Source of the DNA: DATEKX01 sp963726785
GTDB lineage: Bacteria; Acidobacteriota; Blastocatellia; UBA7656
Direction of reading: 5' to 3'
Assembly: GCA_963726785.1 (NCBI GenBank)
Contig: CAVSDJ010000007.1
Location: 2,480,001 to 2,544,000 of the forward strand
DNA length: 64,000 nucleotides
This document shows positions 34,538-44,418 of the stretch, piece after piece; position 1 is the stretch's first letter; each line of letters starts with the position of its first letter. Below the pieces are notes generated by a model, which saw nothing but the letters and a program-made list of their open reading frames with translations, was not told the DNA's origin and did not search any database. A program made the translations under genes and the position numbers.

Positions 34538-36166
34538 ATGATGAAGAAGCCAGCCTTTGCTTTTCTATTCATCGCTTTGCTTCCGGTTCTGCCTTTCTTC
34601 GTTTCGCAGTCTCGCGCGACCGGGCCGGAATACGACATTGCGATAATCAATGGCCGCATAGTTGACGGGACAGGAAACCCCTGGCTGTACGGCTCGGTTG
34701 CGATAAAAGACGACCGCATAATCAAAGTCGGCGCTGTTGACCCCCGACGAGCCGCCCGCGTGATTGATGCGAAAGGGATGATCGTCGCGCCCGGTTTCAT
34801 TGACGTTCACACACACGTCGAAGGCAGTCTCGCCGATAATCCGACGGCAGACAACTTTGCCTATATGGGCGTAACTTCGATGGTCACGGGCAATTGCGGT
34901 TCGTCTGATACTCAAGTGGGCGATCTCTTTTCAAGGCTCGAATCGAAAGGAATATCGGTCAACATAGCGACGCTCGTCGGGCACGGCTCTGTGCGCCGCG
35001 AGGTGATGAAAGAAGAAGACCGCGACCCGCAACCCGAAGAGTTGGATCGCATGCGAGAGATAGTTGATCGCGCAATGCGCGAGGGCGCTGTTGGAATGTC
35101 AACCGGTCTCATCTATGTGCCGGGCACTTATGCCAAGACGGCTGAAGTCGTAGAGCTTGCGAGAGTCGTCGCGCGACACGGTGGCGTCTACTCAACGCAC
35201 ATGCGCGACGAAGGCAACAAAGTAACGGACTCGATAAAAGAGACCCTTACCATAGGCGAGCAGGCCGGGCTTCCTGTAGACATCTCGCATTTCAAAGTGT
35301 CATCAAAGAAGCGTTGGGGCGACAGCCGCATTACTTGCCAGATGGTCGCAGATGCGCGAGCGCGCGGCCAGCAAGTGACCGTTGACCAGTACGTTTACAC
35401 AGCATCGTCCACTTCGTTAAGCGTGCTATTGCCTTCGTGGGCGCTCGAAGGCGGACGCGAGAAAGCGAAGCAGCGGCTCGCGGACCCTCAAACTCACGCG
35501 AAGATCAAGCGCGAGATGATAGATTCGATTCGCAAGAGCGGCTTCAAAGATTTTTCTTACGCGGTCGTATCGGGCTACGGCGCTGACCACTCTTACGAAG
35601 GCAAGAGCATCACCGAGATTACAAAGATTGCGCGAGGTAAGACCGGCCCTGAAGAAGAAGCCGAACAGGTCATCACGATGTACCTGAATGGTTCTGCGGG
35701 CATGATCTACCACAAGATGAGCGAGGCGGACGTTGAACGCATAATCGCGCAGCCTTACACGATGATTGCGTCAGACAGCGGCGTGATTCGGATGAACAAC
35801 GGCGCGCCGCACCCGCGCGGGTACGGCAACAACGCGCGCGTGCTTGCCAGCTACGTGCGCGACAAGAAATTGATAGGGCTTGAAGACGCCGTGCGCAAGA
35901 TGACCTCGCTTCCGGCTGCGACGTTCAGACTCTGGGATCGCGGAATCATTCGCCCCGGCATGGCTGCCGACATCGTCATCTTCGATGAAAACAAGGTGGC
36001 CGACCTTGCGACTTTTGATAAGCCTCACCAGTATGCCGTCGGATTCGCCTGCGTAATTGTCAACGGCAAATTTGTGATCGAAGACGGCAAGCACACGCGC
36101 GCCACGCCGGGCCGCGCGCTCTACGGCCCGGGCAAAGACGGGCGCGGGGAAACGGCGACGCGATAA
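34538..36166 (+). CDS. secreted N-acyl-D-amino-acid deacylase (amidohydrolase)
   Basis: 542 residues with an N-terminal signal peptide (AFLFIALLPVLPFFVSQSRA). The metal-dependent amidohydrolase fold is shown by GFIDVHTHVEG near residue 90, GNCGSS near 126, STHMRDEG near 220, PVDISHFKVS near 247 and SDSG near 415. This fits D-aminoacylases and dihydroorotase-like enzymes that release D-amino acids from N-acyl forms. It stands alone on the + strand. Confidence 0.87.
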   Translation: MMKKPAFAFLFIALLPVLPFFVSQSRATGPEYDIAIINGRIVDGTGNPWLYGSVAIKDDRIIKVGAVDPRRAARVIDAKGMIVAPGFIDVHTHVEGSLADNPTADNFAYMGVTSMVTGNCGSSDTQVGDLFSRLESKGISVNIATLVGHGSVRREVMKEEDRDPQPEELDRMREIVDRAMREGAVGMSTGLIYVPGTYAKTAEVVELARVVARHGGVYSTHMRDEGNKVTDSIKETLTIGEQAGLPVDISHFKVSSKKRWGDSRITCQMVADARARGQQVTVDQYVYTASSTSLSVLLPSWALEGGREKAKQRLADPQTHAKIKREMIDSIRKSGFKDFSYAVVSGYGADHSYEGKSITEITKIARGKTGPEEEAEQVITMYLNGSAGMIYHKMSEADVERIIAQPYTMIASDSGVIRMNNGAPHPRGYGNNARVLASYVRDKKLIGLEDAVRKMTSLPAATFRLWDRGIIRPGMAADIVIFDENKVADLATFDKPHQYAVGFACVIVNGKFVIEDGKHTRATPGRALYGPGKDGRGETATR

Positions 36167-36225
36167 CAATCCTTGAAACCGGCTCTGGCAGCCGGTTTCG
36201 GCGGCTCCTGCCCGGAAATTAAGAA

Positions 36226-38805
36226 GTGATCGAAGCGCTGTCGAAATACAAGATCATAGAAAAGCTCGGCGCAGGCGGCATGGGCGAAGTCTACAAAGCC
36301 GAAGACCCTGCGCTGCTTAGGATCGTCGCCATCAAGGTGATGTCGAAACAGGGCCGCGATGCGGTCGTTTCAAAATCCCGGTTCGTGCGCGAAGCGCAGG
36401 CCGCATCGTCCATCAATCACCCGAACATAGTAACGATTTACGAGATAGGCGAAACCGACGAGCACGCTTACATCGTGATGGAGTACGTCCGGGGCCGCAG
36501 CATACGCGATGTGATCTCTGCGCGCTCGCTCACGCCGGGCTCGATACTGAACATAGCCATTCAGATTTGTGATGCGCTCGCCGAAGCTCACTCTCGAAAG
36601 ATCATTCACCGCGACATCAAACCGGAAAACATATTGTTGACCGAGCGCGAGCAAGTAAAGGTGCTTGACTTTGGCCTGGCGAAGACGCTCGCAGGGATTG
36701 AACCCGGACAAGACGACAAGTCTGCCATTGAGCAGCTCACTGAATCAGGCGTTGTTGTCGGCACGCTTTCTTATATGTCGCCCGAACAGCTTCGAGGCGA
36801 ACTGCTCGACGAGCGGACTGACATATTCTCTTTCGGGATAGTGCTCTACGAGATGTTAACCGGGGGCCTGCCGTTTCGCGGCGCGAACGCATTTGAAGTC
36901 GCAGCTTCTATATTGAAGGATGAAGCGATGCGAATATCGCGATTGCCTGCCGGTATGCCTGCGGGCGTGAGCGATATAGTAATGCGCCTGCTTGCAAGAC
37001 AGCGCGGCAACCGCTATTCGTCTTTCGCGGAAGTGAAACGCGCTTTGGAAGATGTGAAGCAGAAGACGCCTGAGATTGCGCCGAGCGATAGCCGGATAAC
37101 CGTAGAGCTTGAGTCAACGGATGAAATCAATCGAAAGTCTGCCGGGGTAAAGAGCACTTCTTCGATGAGCCCGTCAGAGCAGCGGTCATTAAAATCATTT
37201 TCGCCAAAACCATTTTCGCCGCCCACGATTCTCGTCCTGCCGCTTGAGCCTGTAGCTTCAAGCGATGAAAGCACGTTCATAGGCATAGGTCTTGCGCACG
37301 CGATAACGACAGACCTTGCGAAGATCAGCGGCTTGTCGGTGCTTTCTAAATCGGCGGGGGCGGATCGAATGCGAGAGGCGGGACTGGGGGCGCGCGAGCT
37401 TGCGCGCGAGCTTGGAGCGACGATACTGCTTGAAGGCGAAGTGATGCGAGCGGGCCAGGTGATAGGCGTGATGGCGCGGCTGACTGATGTGGAAACGGCG
37501 CGGGTCATATGGGGGTCGCAGTATCGTGGCGATGCGGCGGACCTGTTCAGCATTCAAGATGCGGTCTGCGAAAGCGTGGCTGCCGCCTTGCAGGTAAATG
37601 TTTCCGGCAAAGTCAGAGACCAGATAGCGAAACCGGCGACGACTAACATAGATGCATTCGAGTTTTATTCAAAAGGGCGAGCCTTCCTTGAGCGTCGCGA
37701 CGTTAAAGCCAACCTGGATTTCGCTATACAGATGTTCGATGAAGCGCTCAGGCTCGATCAGGATTTCGCGCTGGCTTATGCAGGGCTGGGCGAAGCATAC
37801 TGGCAGAAATATCAGGCTACGCACGAAAACGCTTTGGTGGAGCGTGCGATAACGGCGAGCGACCATGCGCTTGCACTGGACCCGCATCAGGCGCAAGTAC
37901 ATGTCTCGCTCGGCATCATCTATCACGGAACAGGGAAGATTGAAACGGCCATCGAAGAATTCGAGCAAGCAGTGAGCCTGCAGCCCAGAAATGACGATGC
38001 ATACAGATGGCTTGGGCGCTGCCTCCAGCATCAGGGAGATATGCAAGAGGCAGTCAAATATTTTGAGAAGGCTATCGAAATTCGCCCGGGCTACTGGGAT
38101 AACTATAACGCTCTGGGATTTTGTTATTATACTTTTGGTAGCTATCGCGAGGCAGCCGAACAATTCCGCCGAATAATCATGATCCAGCCGGATAATTTTC
38201 ATGGCTATAGCAATCTGGGTTCGATGTACTACCTTCTTGGGCTTTACGAAGATGCTGTAGCAATGTCGTTGCGGGCTATCAAGATTTATCCGAACGGAGA
38301 TTCTTATACCAATCTTGGGACGGCCTATTTTTACCTTGAGCAATATGAAGAAGCGATAGCAGCGTACAAAGCCGCTATCGAGTTAAATTCCCGTGACGAC
38401 ATCCTCTACCGCAATCTTGGTGATGCTTACATGCGGGTTGGAAGAGTGGAGGAAGCGAAGGGACAATTTAAGACGGCAATCGGACTGTTGACCGAGTACT
38501 TGAGCATTAACCCGGATGATGCGCTACGCCTGGGCGGCCTGGCAATTTGCTATGCCAAGATTGGAGAACAACCGGAAGCTATGACGAGCATAGAACGAGC
38601 AACCGAGCTTGAGCCGCACAATACAAATCTTATGTATGAAAAAGCTGTAGTTTATGCGCTTACCGAACATCCTGAGAAAGCCTTAGAGAGCTTGAGCAGT
38701 GCGCTCGCGCATGGTTACAGCCGTTCGGAAGCTGAACGCGACCCCGACCTGGCGACTCTCAGAAATAGATCAGAATACCGGTCTTTGTTCACTGTTAAAG
38801 ATTGA
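36226..38805 (+). CDS. serine/threonine protein kinase fused to TolB-like and TPR domains
   Basis: 859 residues from a GTG start. Residues 8-270 are a Hanks-type kinase: GAGGMG loop at 15-20, Lys37, catalytic HRDIKPEN with Asp130, and DFG at 148-150. Residues about 335-455 resemble the TolB-like N-terminal domain found in such fusions (ILVLPLEP, GIGLAHAITTDLAKISGL). The remainder is about nine TPR repeats. No membrane helix is evident, so the kinase is probably cytoplasmic. It may sense through the TPR part; the target is unknown. Confidence 0.9.
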   Translation: MIEALSKYKIIEKLGAGGMGEVYKAEDPALLRIVAIKVMSKQGRDAVVSKSRFVREAQAASSINHPNIVTIYEIGETDEHAYIVMEYVRGRSIRDVISARSLTPGSILNIAIQICDALAEAHSRKIIHRDIKPENILLTEREQVKVLDFGLAKTLAGIEPGQDDKSAIEQLTESGVVVGTLSYMSPEQLRGELLDERTDIFSFGIVLYEMLTGGLPFRGANAFEVAASILKDEAMRISRLPAGMPAGVSDIVMRLLARQRGNRYSSFAEVKRALEDVKQKTPEIAPSDSRITVELESTDEINRKSAGVKSTSSMSPSEQRSLKSFSPKPFSPPTILVLPLEPVASSDESTFIGIGLAHAITTDLAKISGLSVLSKSAGADRMREAGLGARELARELGATILLEGEVMRAGQVIGVMARLTDVETARVIWGSQYRGDAADLFSIQDAVCESVAAALQVNVSGKVRDQIAKPATTNIDAFEFYSKGRAFLERRDVKANLDFAIQMFDEALRLDQDFALAYAGLGEAYWQKYQATHENALVERAITASDHALALDPHQAQVHVSLGIIYHGTGKIETAIEEFEQAVSLQPRNDDAYRWLGRCLQHQGDMQEAVKYFEKAIEIRPGYWDNYNALGFCYYTFGSYREAAEQFRRIIMIQPDNFHGYSNLGSMYYLLGLYEDAVAMSLRAIKIYPNGDSYTNLGTAYFYLEQYEEAIAAYKAAIELNSRDDILYRNLGDAYMRVGRVEEAKGQFKTAIGLLTEYLSINPDDALRLGGLAICYAKIGEQPEAMTSIERATELEPHNTNLMYEKAVVYALTEHPEKALESLSSALAHGYSRSEAERDPDLATLRNRSEYRSLFTVKD

Positions 38806-38840
38806 ATGATAGGCATCGGGTATGGATTATTTATTACCTA

Positions 38841-39332
38841 TCATTGACTGACTACAATTCGCGGGTCTAAGTCTTTCAACCGGGTTACGGCTCCGCTAGG
38901 CGACGTGACGCTCGCGTGAATTGTGTACTTGTATGTATTTGCCTTGGCTGCCGTAGTATCGTCTCCTACTGGATACGCAGAGGTAGTGCCGGATTCTATC
39001 CTCGTCACCTCAAAAGAAGTCTTACCGCTTTTGAACGGACTCTCAGGGTTAGTAGTCCCGTCAATAATGAAAGTATCTATCTTAACAGCTACCTGTCCGT
39101 CGCTGCGATTATTGTAGACAACCCATTTAATTTTATCGCCGGATTTTATCTTAATAGGATCTGGGACTACGGATATAACAGTTTCCGCATCCGTACCATC
39201 AGCAACGATAATCGCTATCGTCTTTAAAGTTGGATCGGCAGGAACAGTAATAGGGTGCTTGACTGAGTGTGAGTTGCAACCAAAGACAAACGCTAAGGCT
39301 ATCGTCAATAATCCGGGTAAAATTCTCTTCAT
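38841..39332 (-). CDS. putative lipoprotein with cupredoxin-like sandwich
   Basis: 163 residues. The N-terminus is a lipoprotein signal (LLTIALAFVFGC, Cys19 as the lipid-attached residue). The mature part is beta-rich, with IKIKSGDKIKWVVYN like the cupredoxin entry strand, but copper ligands are not obvious. Function unknown. Confidence 0.65.
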   Translation of the reverse strand: MKRILPGLLTIALAFVFGCNSHSVKHPITVPADPTLKTIAIIVADGTDAETVISVVPDPIKIKSGDKIKWVVYNNRSDGQVAVKIDTFIIDGTTNPESPFKSGKTSFEVTRIESGTTSAYPVGDDTTAAKANTYKYTIHASVTSPSGAVTRLKDLDPRIVVSQ

Positions 39333-39607
39333 GCTGAGAGTCCTCCTGTCTAGGTTAGTCTTGAAACAATACCGACGAGAAGTTGCTGACCGGCAGTTTC
39401 TGTTTTAGTTCGGTCGTTGAGGCCGGGATATATCGCCTCAGTGATCGCAATTTGCTGCTGCCGAAGCAGGCAGCTTAATGAACAACCTTCCAGGGCCGCG
39501 TGAAGGTGCGACCGGATTCTACGCCTGCGCGCTGTTAATGTCTACAAGTATTTTAATCGGCCTGGCAGGCAATCTGGAATGATGTGAGCCTTAAAGCCTT
39601 TGCCTTA

Positions 39608-40351
39608 TCAATCGAGTCCGGTAAATAAATCGGTCTCGATTTCCGGCAAGCCCGTTATGGTTGATGACGCGCGATGATAAGGCTCCGTGTTGTTGTTGGC
39701 AGCTATCCACTCTTTCAGCCGTTCAGTCCATTCCTGCTGGCTGCGATGCAGCTTGAATGCTTCAAGCTTTGTGTCAACAAGGTCAGAGATGTCTATTATG
39801 GTAGTGATCGGCATAAACGGCCTGCTCATCTCGCGCCAGGGTGTTTGGTGCCCGCTCTGGTAATAAAACTTTTTGACGAGATGCGGAGCAAGCCCGCTTT
39901 GAATCTGGTCTGGAAACCCACCGGGGTCTGCCGCCGCTGCAACAGCCGCAGTTGCTATGCGCGAAATTCTTTTATGGTCGCGATGTTCGTTGCCTGCGCC
40001 TTCGGGGCCAAACGTCACCACTACATCGGGCCTCTCTTTTCGCAAGAGGCGCACGACTTTTTCTTCAACTTCCGTTTCATCCGCCTCGTCGAGTTTGCCA
40101 TCCATATAGCCGAAGAAGTGAATAGTCGAAACGCCCAGATACCTGCCCGCAGCGCGCGCTTCATCTTCGCGCACATGGCCAAGCTCTTCGGGAGTCGCCG
40201 CCGCGCCACCTGCGCGGCCTGCCTGCCCGCTCGTCGCGATGACGACAGAGATGCGCACTCCCTCACGCGCGTACTTTGCAATTGTGCCTCCCGGCCCGAA
40301 GGTTTCATCATCGGGATGCGCGAACACGAACATAAGCGATTTGTCAGACAT
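39608..40351 (-). CDS. PIG-L family deacetylase (LmbE-like)
   Basis: 247 residues. The zinc motif AHPDDETFGPGG is at residues 10-21, followed by the HRDHKRIS metal-binding segment near 120. Such enzymes remove acetyl groups from GlcNAc-linked small molecules, as in bacillithiol or mycothiol synthesis. GAGGAG precedes two adjacent ATGs; the second has the better spacing. No thiol-pathway gene is next to it. Confidence 0.88.
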   Translation of the reverse strand: MSDKSLMFVFAHPDDETFGPGGTIAKYAREGVRISVVIATSGQAGRAGGAAATPEELGHVREDEARAAGRYLGVSTIHFFGYMDGKLDEADETEVEEKVVRLLRKERPDVVVTFGPEGAGNEHRDHKRISRIATAAVAAAADPGGFPDQIQSGLAPHLVKKFYYQSGHQTPWREMSRPFMPITTIIDISDLVDTKLEAFKLHRSQQEWTERLKEWIAANNNTEPYHRASSTITGLPEIETDLFTGLD

Positions 40352-40384
40352 CATATCTCCTCAAATAACGAGCGATGAATTGCT

Positions 40385-41191
40385 TTAATCTATCGCCGAC
40401 GCGTTCAGCTTTTCTATGAATTCAACAAGAATGGCGTTGAACTCATGCGGTCTCTCTAAATTTGACAGGTGGCCCGCGCCTTCGATCACGCGCATATCAG
40501 AGCCCTGTATCCCATCGCGCATCGCTTCCGCTTCGGCCACAGGCGTGAGCGCATCTTCTGACCCGACTATTATCAAAGTGGGAAAATCTATTGCGGCAAG
40601 TATGTAAGTTGAATCACGACGCTCGGCCATGCCGCGTTGCGCGGCGGCGATGCCTTCAGGCGAATTCGCTTCAATCATCCTTCGGACTCGCTCGACCGTG
40701 TCAGGCCGATTTTCGACGGTCGAGCGAGCAAGCAAGTTCGGAATCATATCATCGGCTACGCTCGCGGCCCCTTCGAGTTCAGCCTTCTCGGCAGACTTCT
40801 TTCGCCGCTCGCGCCCTTCGTGAGTGTCCGCGCTTGCTCGCGTGTCTGCCAGCACCATCGCGCGCACGGCTTCGGGATAGTTTCGATAAAGCGCGAGCGA
40901 TATGTATCCGCCCATCGAAAGACCGACAATCGTTGCTTGTTCAATGTCGAGCGTTGACATCAATGCGCGCACATCGGAAGCCATCTGATCCATAAAGTAT
41001 GGCCCATCAGTAACGTCCGAGTTCCCAAAGCCACGCAGGTCGAGCGTGATTGCGCGACAACAATTCTTAACCGCTGCCACTTGCTCGTCCCACATTGTTT
41101 GATTGAGTGGAAATGCATGAATGAAGATGACAGGCTCGCCTTCACCTTCATCGCGATAATCTATGTTGATGCCATTGGTTTTTATCTTCAT
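40385..41191 (-). CDS. alpha/beta-hydrolase
   Basis: 268 residues. The oxyanion segment is FIHAFPLN, the nucleophile elbow GLSMGG (Ser near residue 94), with Asp in IIVGSEDALTP and His in GAGHLSNLERP. The start at 41191 is supported by CGAGGTGA; the longer frame adds 14 residues. The fold fits esterases, 3-oxoadipate enol-lactonases and haloperoxidase-like enzymes; the substrate cannot be told. It lies 33 bases upstream of the PIG-L gene on the same strand. Confidence 0.85.
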   Translation of the reverse strand: MKIKTNGINIDYRDEGEGEPVIFIHAFPLNQTMWDEQVAAVKNCCRAITLDLRGFGNSDVTDGPYFMDQMASDVRALMSTLDIEQATIVGLSMGGYISLALYRNYPEAVRAMVLADTRASADTHEGRERRKKSAEKAELEGAASVADDMIPNLLARSTVENRPDTVERVRRMIEANSPEGIAAAQRGMAERRDSTYILAAIDFPTLIIVGSEDALTPVAEAEAMRDGIQGSDMRVIEGAGHLSNLERPHEFNAILVEFIEKLNASAID

Positions 41192-41585
41192 CGCTTCACC
41201 TCGGTTTATTAAGGTCATTAACGATTCTATCAAAGCTTGGCGCAGAGTTTAATCTTGCCTGCGCGACCGCCATAACCGTTCGTTTCCGATGGTTACGATA
41301 GAGTTGCGAGCGATTATCAACACTTACAGAGAGTGTTGCGCGCGCAAGAAAATTGCAAGAATCAGCCGTAAGCTCTTACGACGTGGTGATTAATCAAGCC
41401 CTGAGCCTTCATAGCCCGCAAGCGGCGGCGCTTTAAGTCTAGCATTCTCAACTTCGCGTGATATACTGGCGCTCTTTTGTAGCGTGCTAATCGAAGTATT
41501 GAAGTAAAAAAATTGACGAGTAACGCTCTGGTTGCCGTCGGCTTCGGTTCAGTGCAAATTGTTAACCAAATAGCAGGAGGCAAGA
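41192..41585. other. gene-free divergent intergenic stretch
   Basis: 394 bases between a minus-strand hydrolase and a plus-strand secreted protein. The one frame of note (41362-41595, minus) has no family or ribosome-binding site. No clear promoter or RNA structure was identified. Confidence 0.4.
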
Positions 41586-42284
41586 ATGAATCCATACCCC
41601 CAAAGTAGATTCACCAACGGCCTCACCTCAGGCTTGTATATCTTGGCGATCTTTGCAATTGGGTACTGCTTTAGCGGCAACGTCGTTTCGGCTAATACGG
41701 ACGACAACCCCCCCGCCGCTTCTAAAGCTTCCGAAGATAATTCAATAGAGATACCAGGCACTTTCAAAAACCTGCCTGGCGCAAAAGACGCAGTCACATC
41801 TAAGCAATCGGTCGAAGAGTTTCAACCAGCCCCGACCAATTCAACAACTAAAGCTCAACTGGTGATTGATGAAAAGAAAGGCGTAACAAACATTCCTAAC
41901 AAAAACGTCGTCATCAATCCCAACAAAAGCGTCGTCGTCGTCGAAGGCGATAGAGGCGACTTCCAGGAATTTCATGCGACTGCGTATTGTCTGAAAGGTC
42001 GCACGGCCTCAGGCGCAACAACACAACAGGGAATGATAGCGGCTGACCCCAGAGTATTGCCCCTCGGCACAGTAGTTCACATACGTGCAGGAAGTTACAC
42101 GGGAACCTACACGGTTACGGACACTGGAAGCCGAATCAAAGGACGCATCGTTGATGTCTATGTTCCGACCTACAAAGAGGCAAAGCAGTTTGGTCGGCGA
42201 CAGGTGAAGATCAAAGTGATCGGTCGCGCAAAGCGCAGCACCAATTCATCACGCAGCAGCAATGTGCTGGCAGACATCAAATAG
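41586..42284 (+). CDS. secreted 3D-domain protein
   Basis: 232 residues: a long signal peptide or anchor (LYILAIFAIGYCFSGNVVSA), a Pro/Asn-rich linker to about residue 120, then a 3D domain (HATAYCLKG, ADPRVLPLGTVVHI, TVTDTGSRIKGRIVDVY) named for its three aspartates. The fold is a double-psi barrel related to MltA-type lytic transglycosylases and RpfB-like cell-wall proteins. It probably acts on peptidoglycan. CAGGAGG is well placed for the ATG. Confidence 0.82.
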   Translation: MNPYPQSRFTNGLTSGLYILAIFAIGYCFSGNVVSANTDDNPPAASKASEDNSIEIPGTFKNLPGAKDAVTSKQSVEEFQPAPTNSTTKAQLVIDEKKGVTNIPNKNVVINPNKSVVVVEGDRGDFQEFHATAYCLKGRTASGATTQQGMIAADPRVLPLGTVVHIRAGSYTGTYTVTDTGSRIKGRIVDVYVPTYKEAKQFGRRQVKIKVIGRAKRSTNSSRSSNVLADIK

Positions 42285-42318
42285 ACCCTTAAGGCTAGTG
42301 GGGCTAAACGCAAACCTG

Positions 42319-42356
42319 AAAGCCCGCGACTGTGAAGTTTCATAGTCGCGGGCTTT
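42319..42356 (+). terminator. rho-independent terminator
   Basis: 13-bp GC-rich stem (arms 42319-42331 and 42344-42356) ending in a T-rich run (TTTTGGTTTTT), 35 bases after the 3D-domain gene. A strong intrinsic terminator. Confidence 0.88.
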
Positions 42357-42370
42357 TGGTTTTTATATAT

Positions 42371-42418
42371 GCAGAAGCGGGTTGGCTTGATCGCTGACCC
42401 GCTCGCGGTACTGTTTGC
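42371..42418. repeat. degenerate copy of the repeat at 53268-53335
   Basis: Shares the loop GGGTTGGCTTGATCG and the right-hand CGCGGTACTGTTT with the palindrome at 53268-53335, but only part of the left arm is kept. It lies at the 3' end of the minus-strand metallopeptidase gene. Confidence 0.65.
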
Positions 42419-42419
42419 T

Positions 42420-44261
42420 CTAGTTTCTAATCAAGGCGCTGTCGAGCGAGCCGCGCCGGTTCGTGGCCGTTGAAAAGTAACGCACGAGCGCGTCTCTGTA
42501 TCTATCCATCTTTTTAATAGTCGAGCTTGATGCTGCGGTTCCTTGTTCCGTCAGCAGGATGAACGCTACGCGAAACTCTTTCGGTGAATTGGCAGCATCG
42601 GGCACGCGCGGCCCTTCGCGCTCGATGATTTGATCTAGCGACACATTTTTGCGAGTCGCATTCATTGAGAATCCAGAGATCGGAGATTTTCCGCGCAGTA
42701 ACGATTTGAACTGTTCGTCTGTATCCAGATAAAAAAACGAGCCGACGCTGTCAGCCGAACGAAGCCCCATCAGATATTCATCAAGCGCAGAAAAATAGTT
42801 GACCGCAGATTCGGTAGTAGTGAATGCGCCTGTGCCGAAATCGCGCCACGCATTGCCTTCCATCAATGACGAATAACTGCCCTCGGAATTCGTTCGCGTG
42901 TCTACAAGAAAACTCCAGTGAGATTCATCACGCCCAAGCAAATTGTCTTTGCCGCTGTTTCGCGCGTCGAAGCGAATATAGGAAAGCCAGCGATGGCCCA
43001 GTTCGTGACAGACAATGCTAATGGCGGTGTTTAGACTGACGGCGTGTTGTTGCGGGTCGGAAGGCCAGTCGCTTTGATTGCCCATCGTTATTATCGTAGC
43101 CAAACGCGACTGGCTCCCGTAGGTCGAGCTGCGATCAAAAATCGGCAAGCCTATACCTTCAATATCGTTTCGCACGTTGAAAGAGTGCGCGACGCCAGCC
43201 CCGTTGTCATAAGAAAAATCCGCCCACACATAAATCGTGTCAACAACATCTGCGTGCGTGCGATAGAAAGCTCGTATGAGCGAAGGCAGGTCTAAACGCT
43301 TCTGCCCTGAGAACGTTTCAAAAAACGGGCCGGTCACAGTTTCCGCCGGAGGCTTTGATAGATCGACGGCTTGCGCGATCAGTTCGGGATTGCCCGGCGA
43401 AACGCCCACCAGCGTCGCCTTGGCTTTGATTTTCTTATAGACGAAAGCTATGCGACCGTCATCATAAAGCACTGCCTGAAAAGTGCTCGCGCCGCTGGAA
43501 GAGACTTCTGCTATCGCGTTCCATGTGATGACGTGGCGATCATCGAGCCGGTTGTAATAAACATCTCCTTTTTTTGTCGCGTTGAGGTCTGCCCACAGCG
43601 GCGCAATGCGCGGCAAGCCTGCGGCAAGCGCTGCGGCTGACACGCGCGGGCTGGTGTCGCCCTGGTTGAATGTTATGTAGCCGTTTGTGCCTATGAAGAT
43701 TGTGTCGTAAGAGATTCCATAGAAAGGGAACTGAGCGCCGACCAGATGAACGTCTCGATAGCCGTTGTCGGCGTTGTCTAAAACCTGGTTATCAATTCCA
43801 AGAAAGGAATCCAGCTTGGAACCCCGGTCATCGTTGAACTCGATGTCAGTAGAAGTGATCAGGTAGCCTTCGCCGTCAGGAGTGAAAACGAGCGAGCGAT
43901 TCTTCAAATCAAATTTGCTTGGTGAAACTACCATCGTGCCGTCATCTTCGATCACTGCGATGTCGCCTTCGTCCTGAGCTTGGAGCTTGACTCTCTGCGA
44001 GGCCGCCGCAGTGCTCAATCGAAGCGCATTGAGGCGGTGGTTGTATGTTTCATCTTCTGCACCGCGCGGGTCATAGCCGCAATCGAATCTGCCGTCATCT
44101 CGCGCCGAAAATATTGTCTGCCGCTCGCCGTTCGACTCGCTTTCTGCCTTGAGCGCGGGAGCGGCGACCAATGTGCACGAAAGCGCGAAGGCTAGCAAGC
44201 CGTTCGACCATCCTCGCGCAATTCGACTGAGAAAAAACCTCAAGTGGAATGAATCTTTCAT
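42420..44261 (-). CDS. secreted putative zinc metallopeptidase with NIDO-like domain
   Basis: 613 residues with a signal peptide (GLLAFALSCTLVAAPALKA). Residues about 140-300 resemble a NIDO-type domain (FPFYGISYDTIFIGTNGYITFN is cut short here: YDTIFIGTNGYITF, then HVITWNAIAEV). At about residue 445 the sequence CHELGHRW carries the HExxH zinc motif, so a metallopeptidase is likely. The rest is unassigned. The TTG of a slightly longer frame abuts the ribosome-binding site, so the ATG at 44261 is preferred. Confidence 0.65.
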   Translation of the reverse strand: MKDSFHLRFFLSRIARGWSNGLLAFALSCTLVAAPALKAESESNGERQTIFSARDDGRFDCGYDPRGAEDETYNHRLNALRLSTAAASQRVKLQAQDEGDIAVIEDDGTMVVSPSKFDLKNRSLVFTPDGEGYLITSTDIEFNDDRGSKLDSFLGIDNQVLDNADNGYRDVHLVGAQFPFYGISYDTIFIGTNGYITFNQGDTSPRVSAAALAAGLPRIAPLWADLNATKKGDVYYNRLDDRHVITWNAIAEVSSSGASTFQAVLYDDGRIAFVYKKIKAKATLVGVSPGNPELIAQAVDLSKPPAETVTGPFFETFSGQKRLDLPSLIRAFYRTHADVVDTIYVWADFSYDNGAGVAHSFNVRNDIEGIGLPIFDRSSTYGSQSRLATIITMGNQSDWPSDPQQHAVSLNTAISIVCHELGHRWLSYIRFDARNSGKDNLLGRDESHWSFLVDTRTNSEGSYSSLMEGNAWRDFGTGAFTTTESAVNYFSALDEYLMGLRSADSVGSFFYLDTDEQFKSLLRGKSPISGFSMNATRKNVSLDQIIEREGPRVPDAANSPKEFRVAFILLTEQGTAASSSTIKKMDRYRDALVRYFSTATNRRGSLDSALIRN

Positions 44262-44418
44262 AGTCTGATTTCGCAACTCCTGGGGCTATGCTCATCGCAT
44301 TATATGAAACCCGCTGCGCCGTCACAACCGATAAATCGGATTGCCGTTTCTTCGCTTGCCTCCTTGCTCGATGAATAGTATAAGAGAGCAGAAAAATTCA
44401 CCGGGAGGACATCTGGTT

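Noticed and set aside
39674..40378. 234-codon + strand frame opposite the PIG-L deacetylase
   Set aside because: Antisense shadow of a clear zinc deacetylase.
41362..41595. 77-codon minus-strand frame before the 3D-domain gene
   Set aside because: No family, no ribosome-binding site, and it overlaps the start of the + strand gene.
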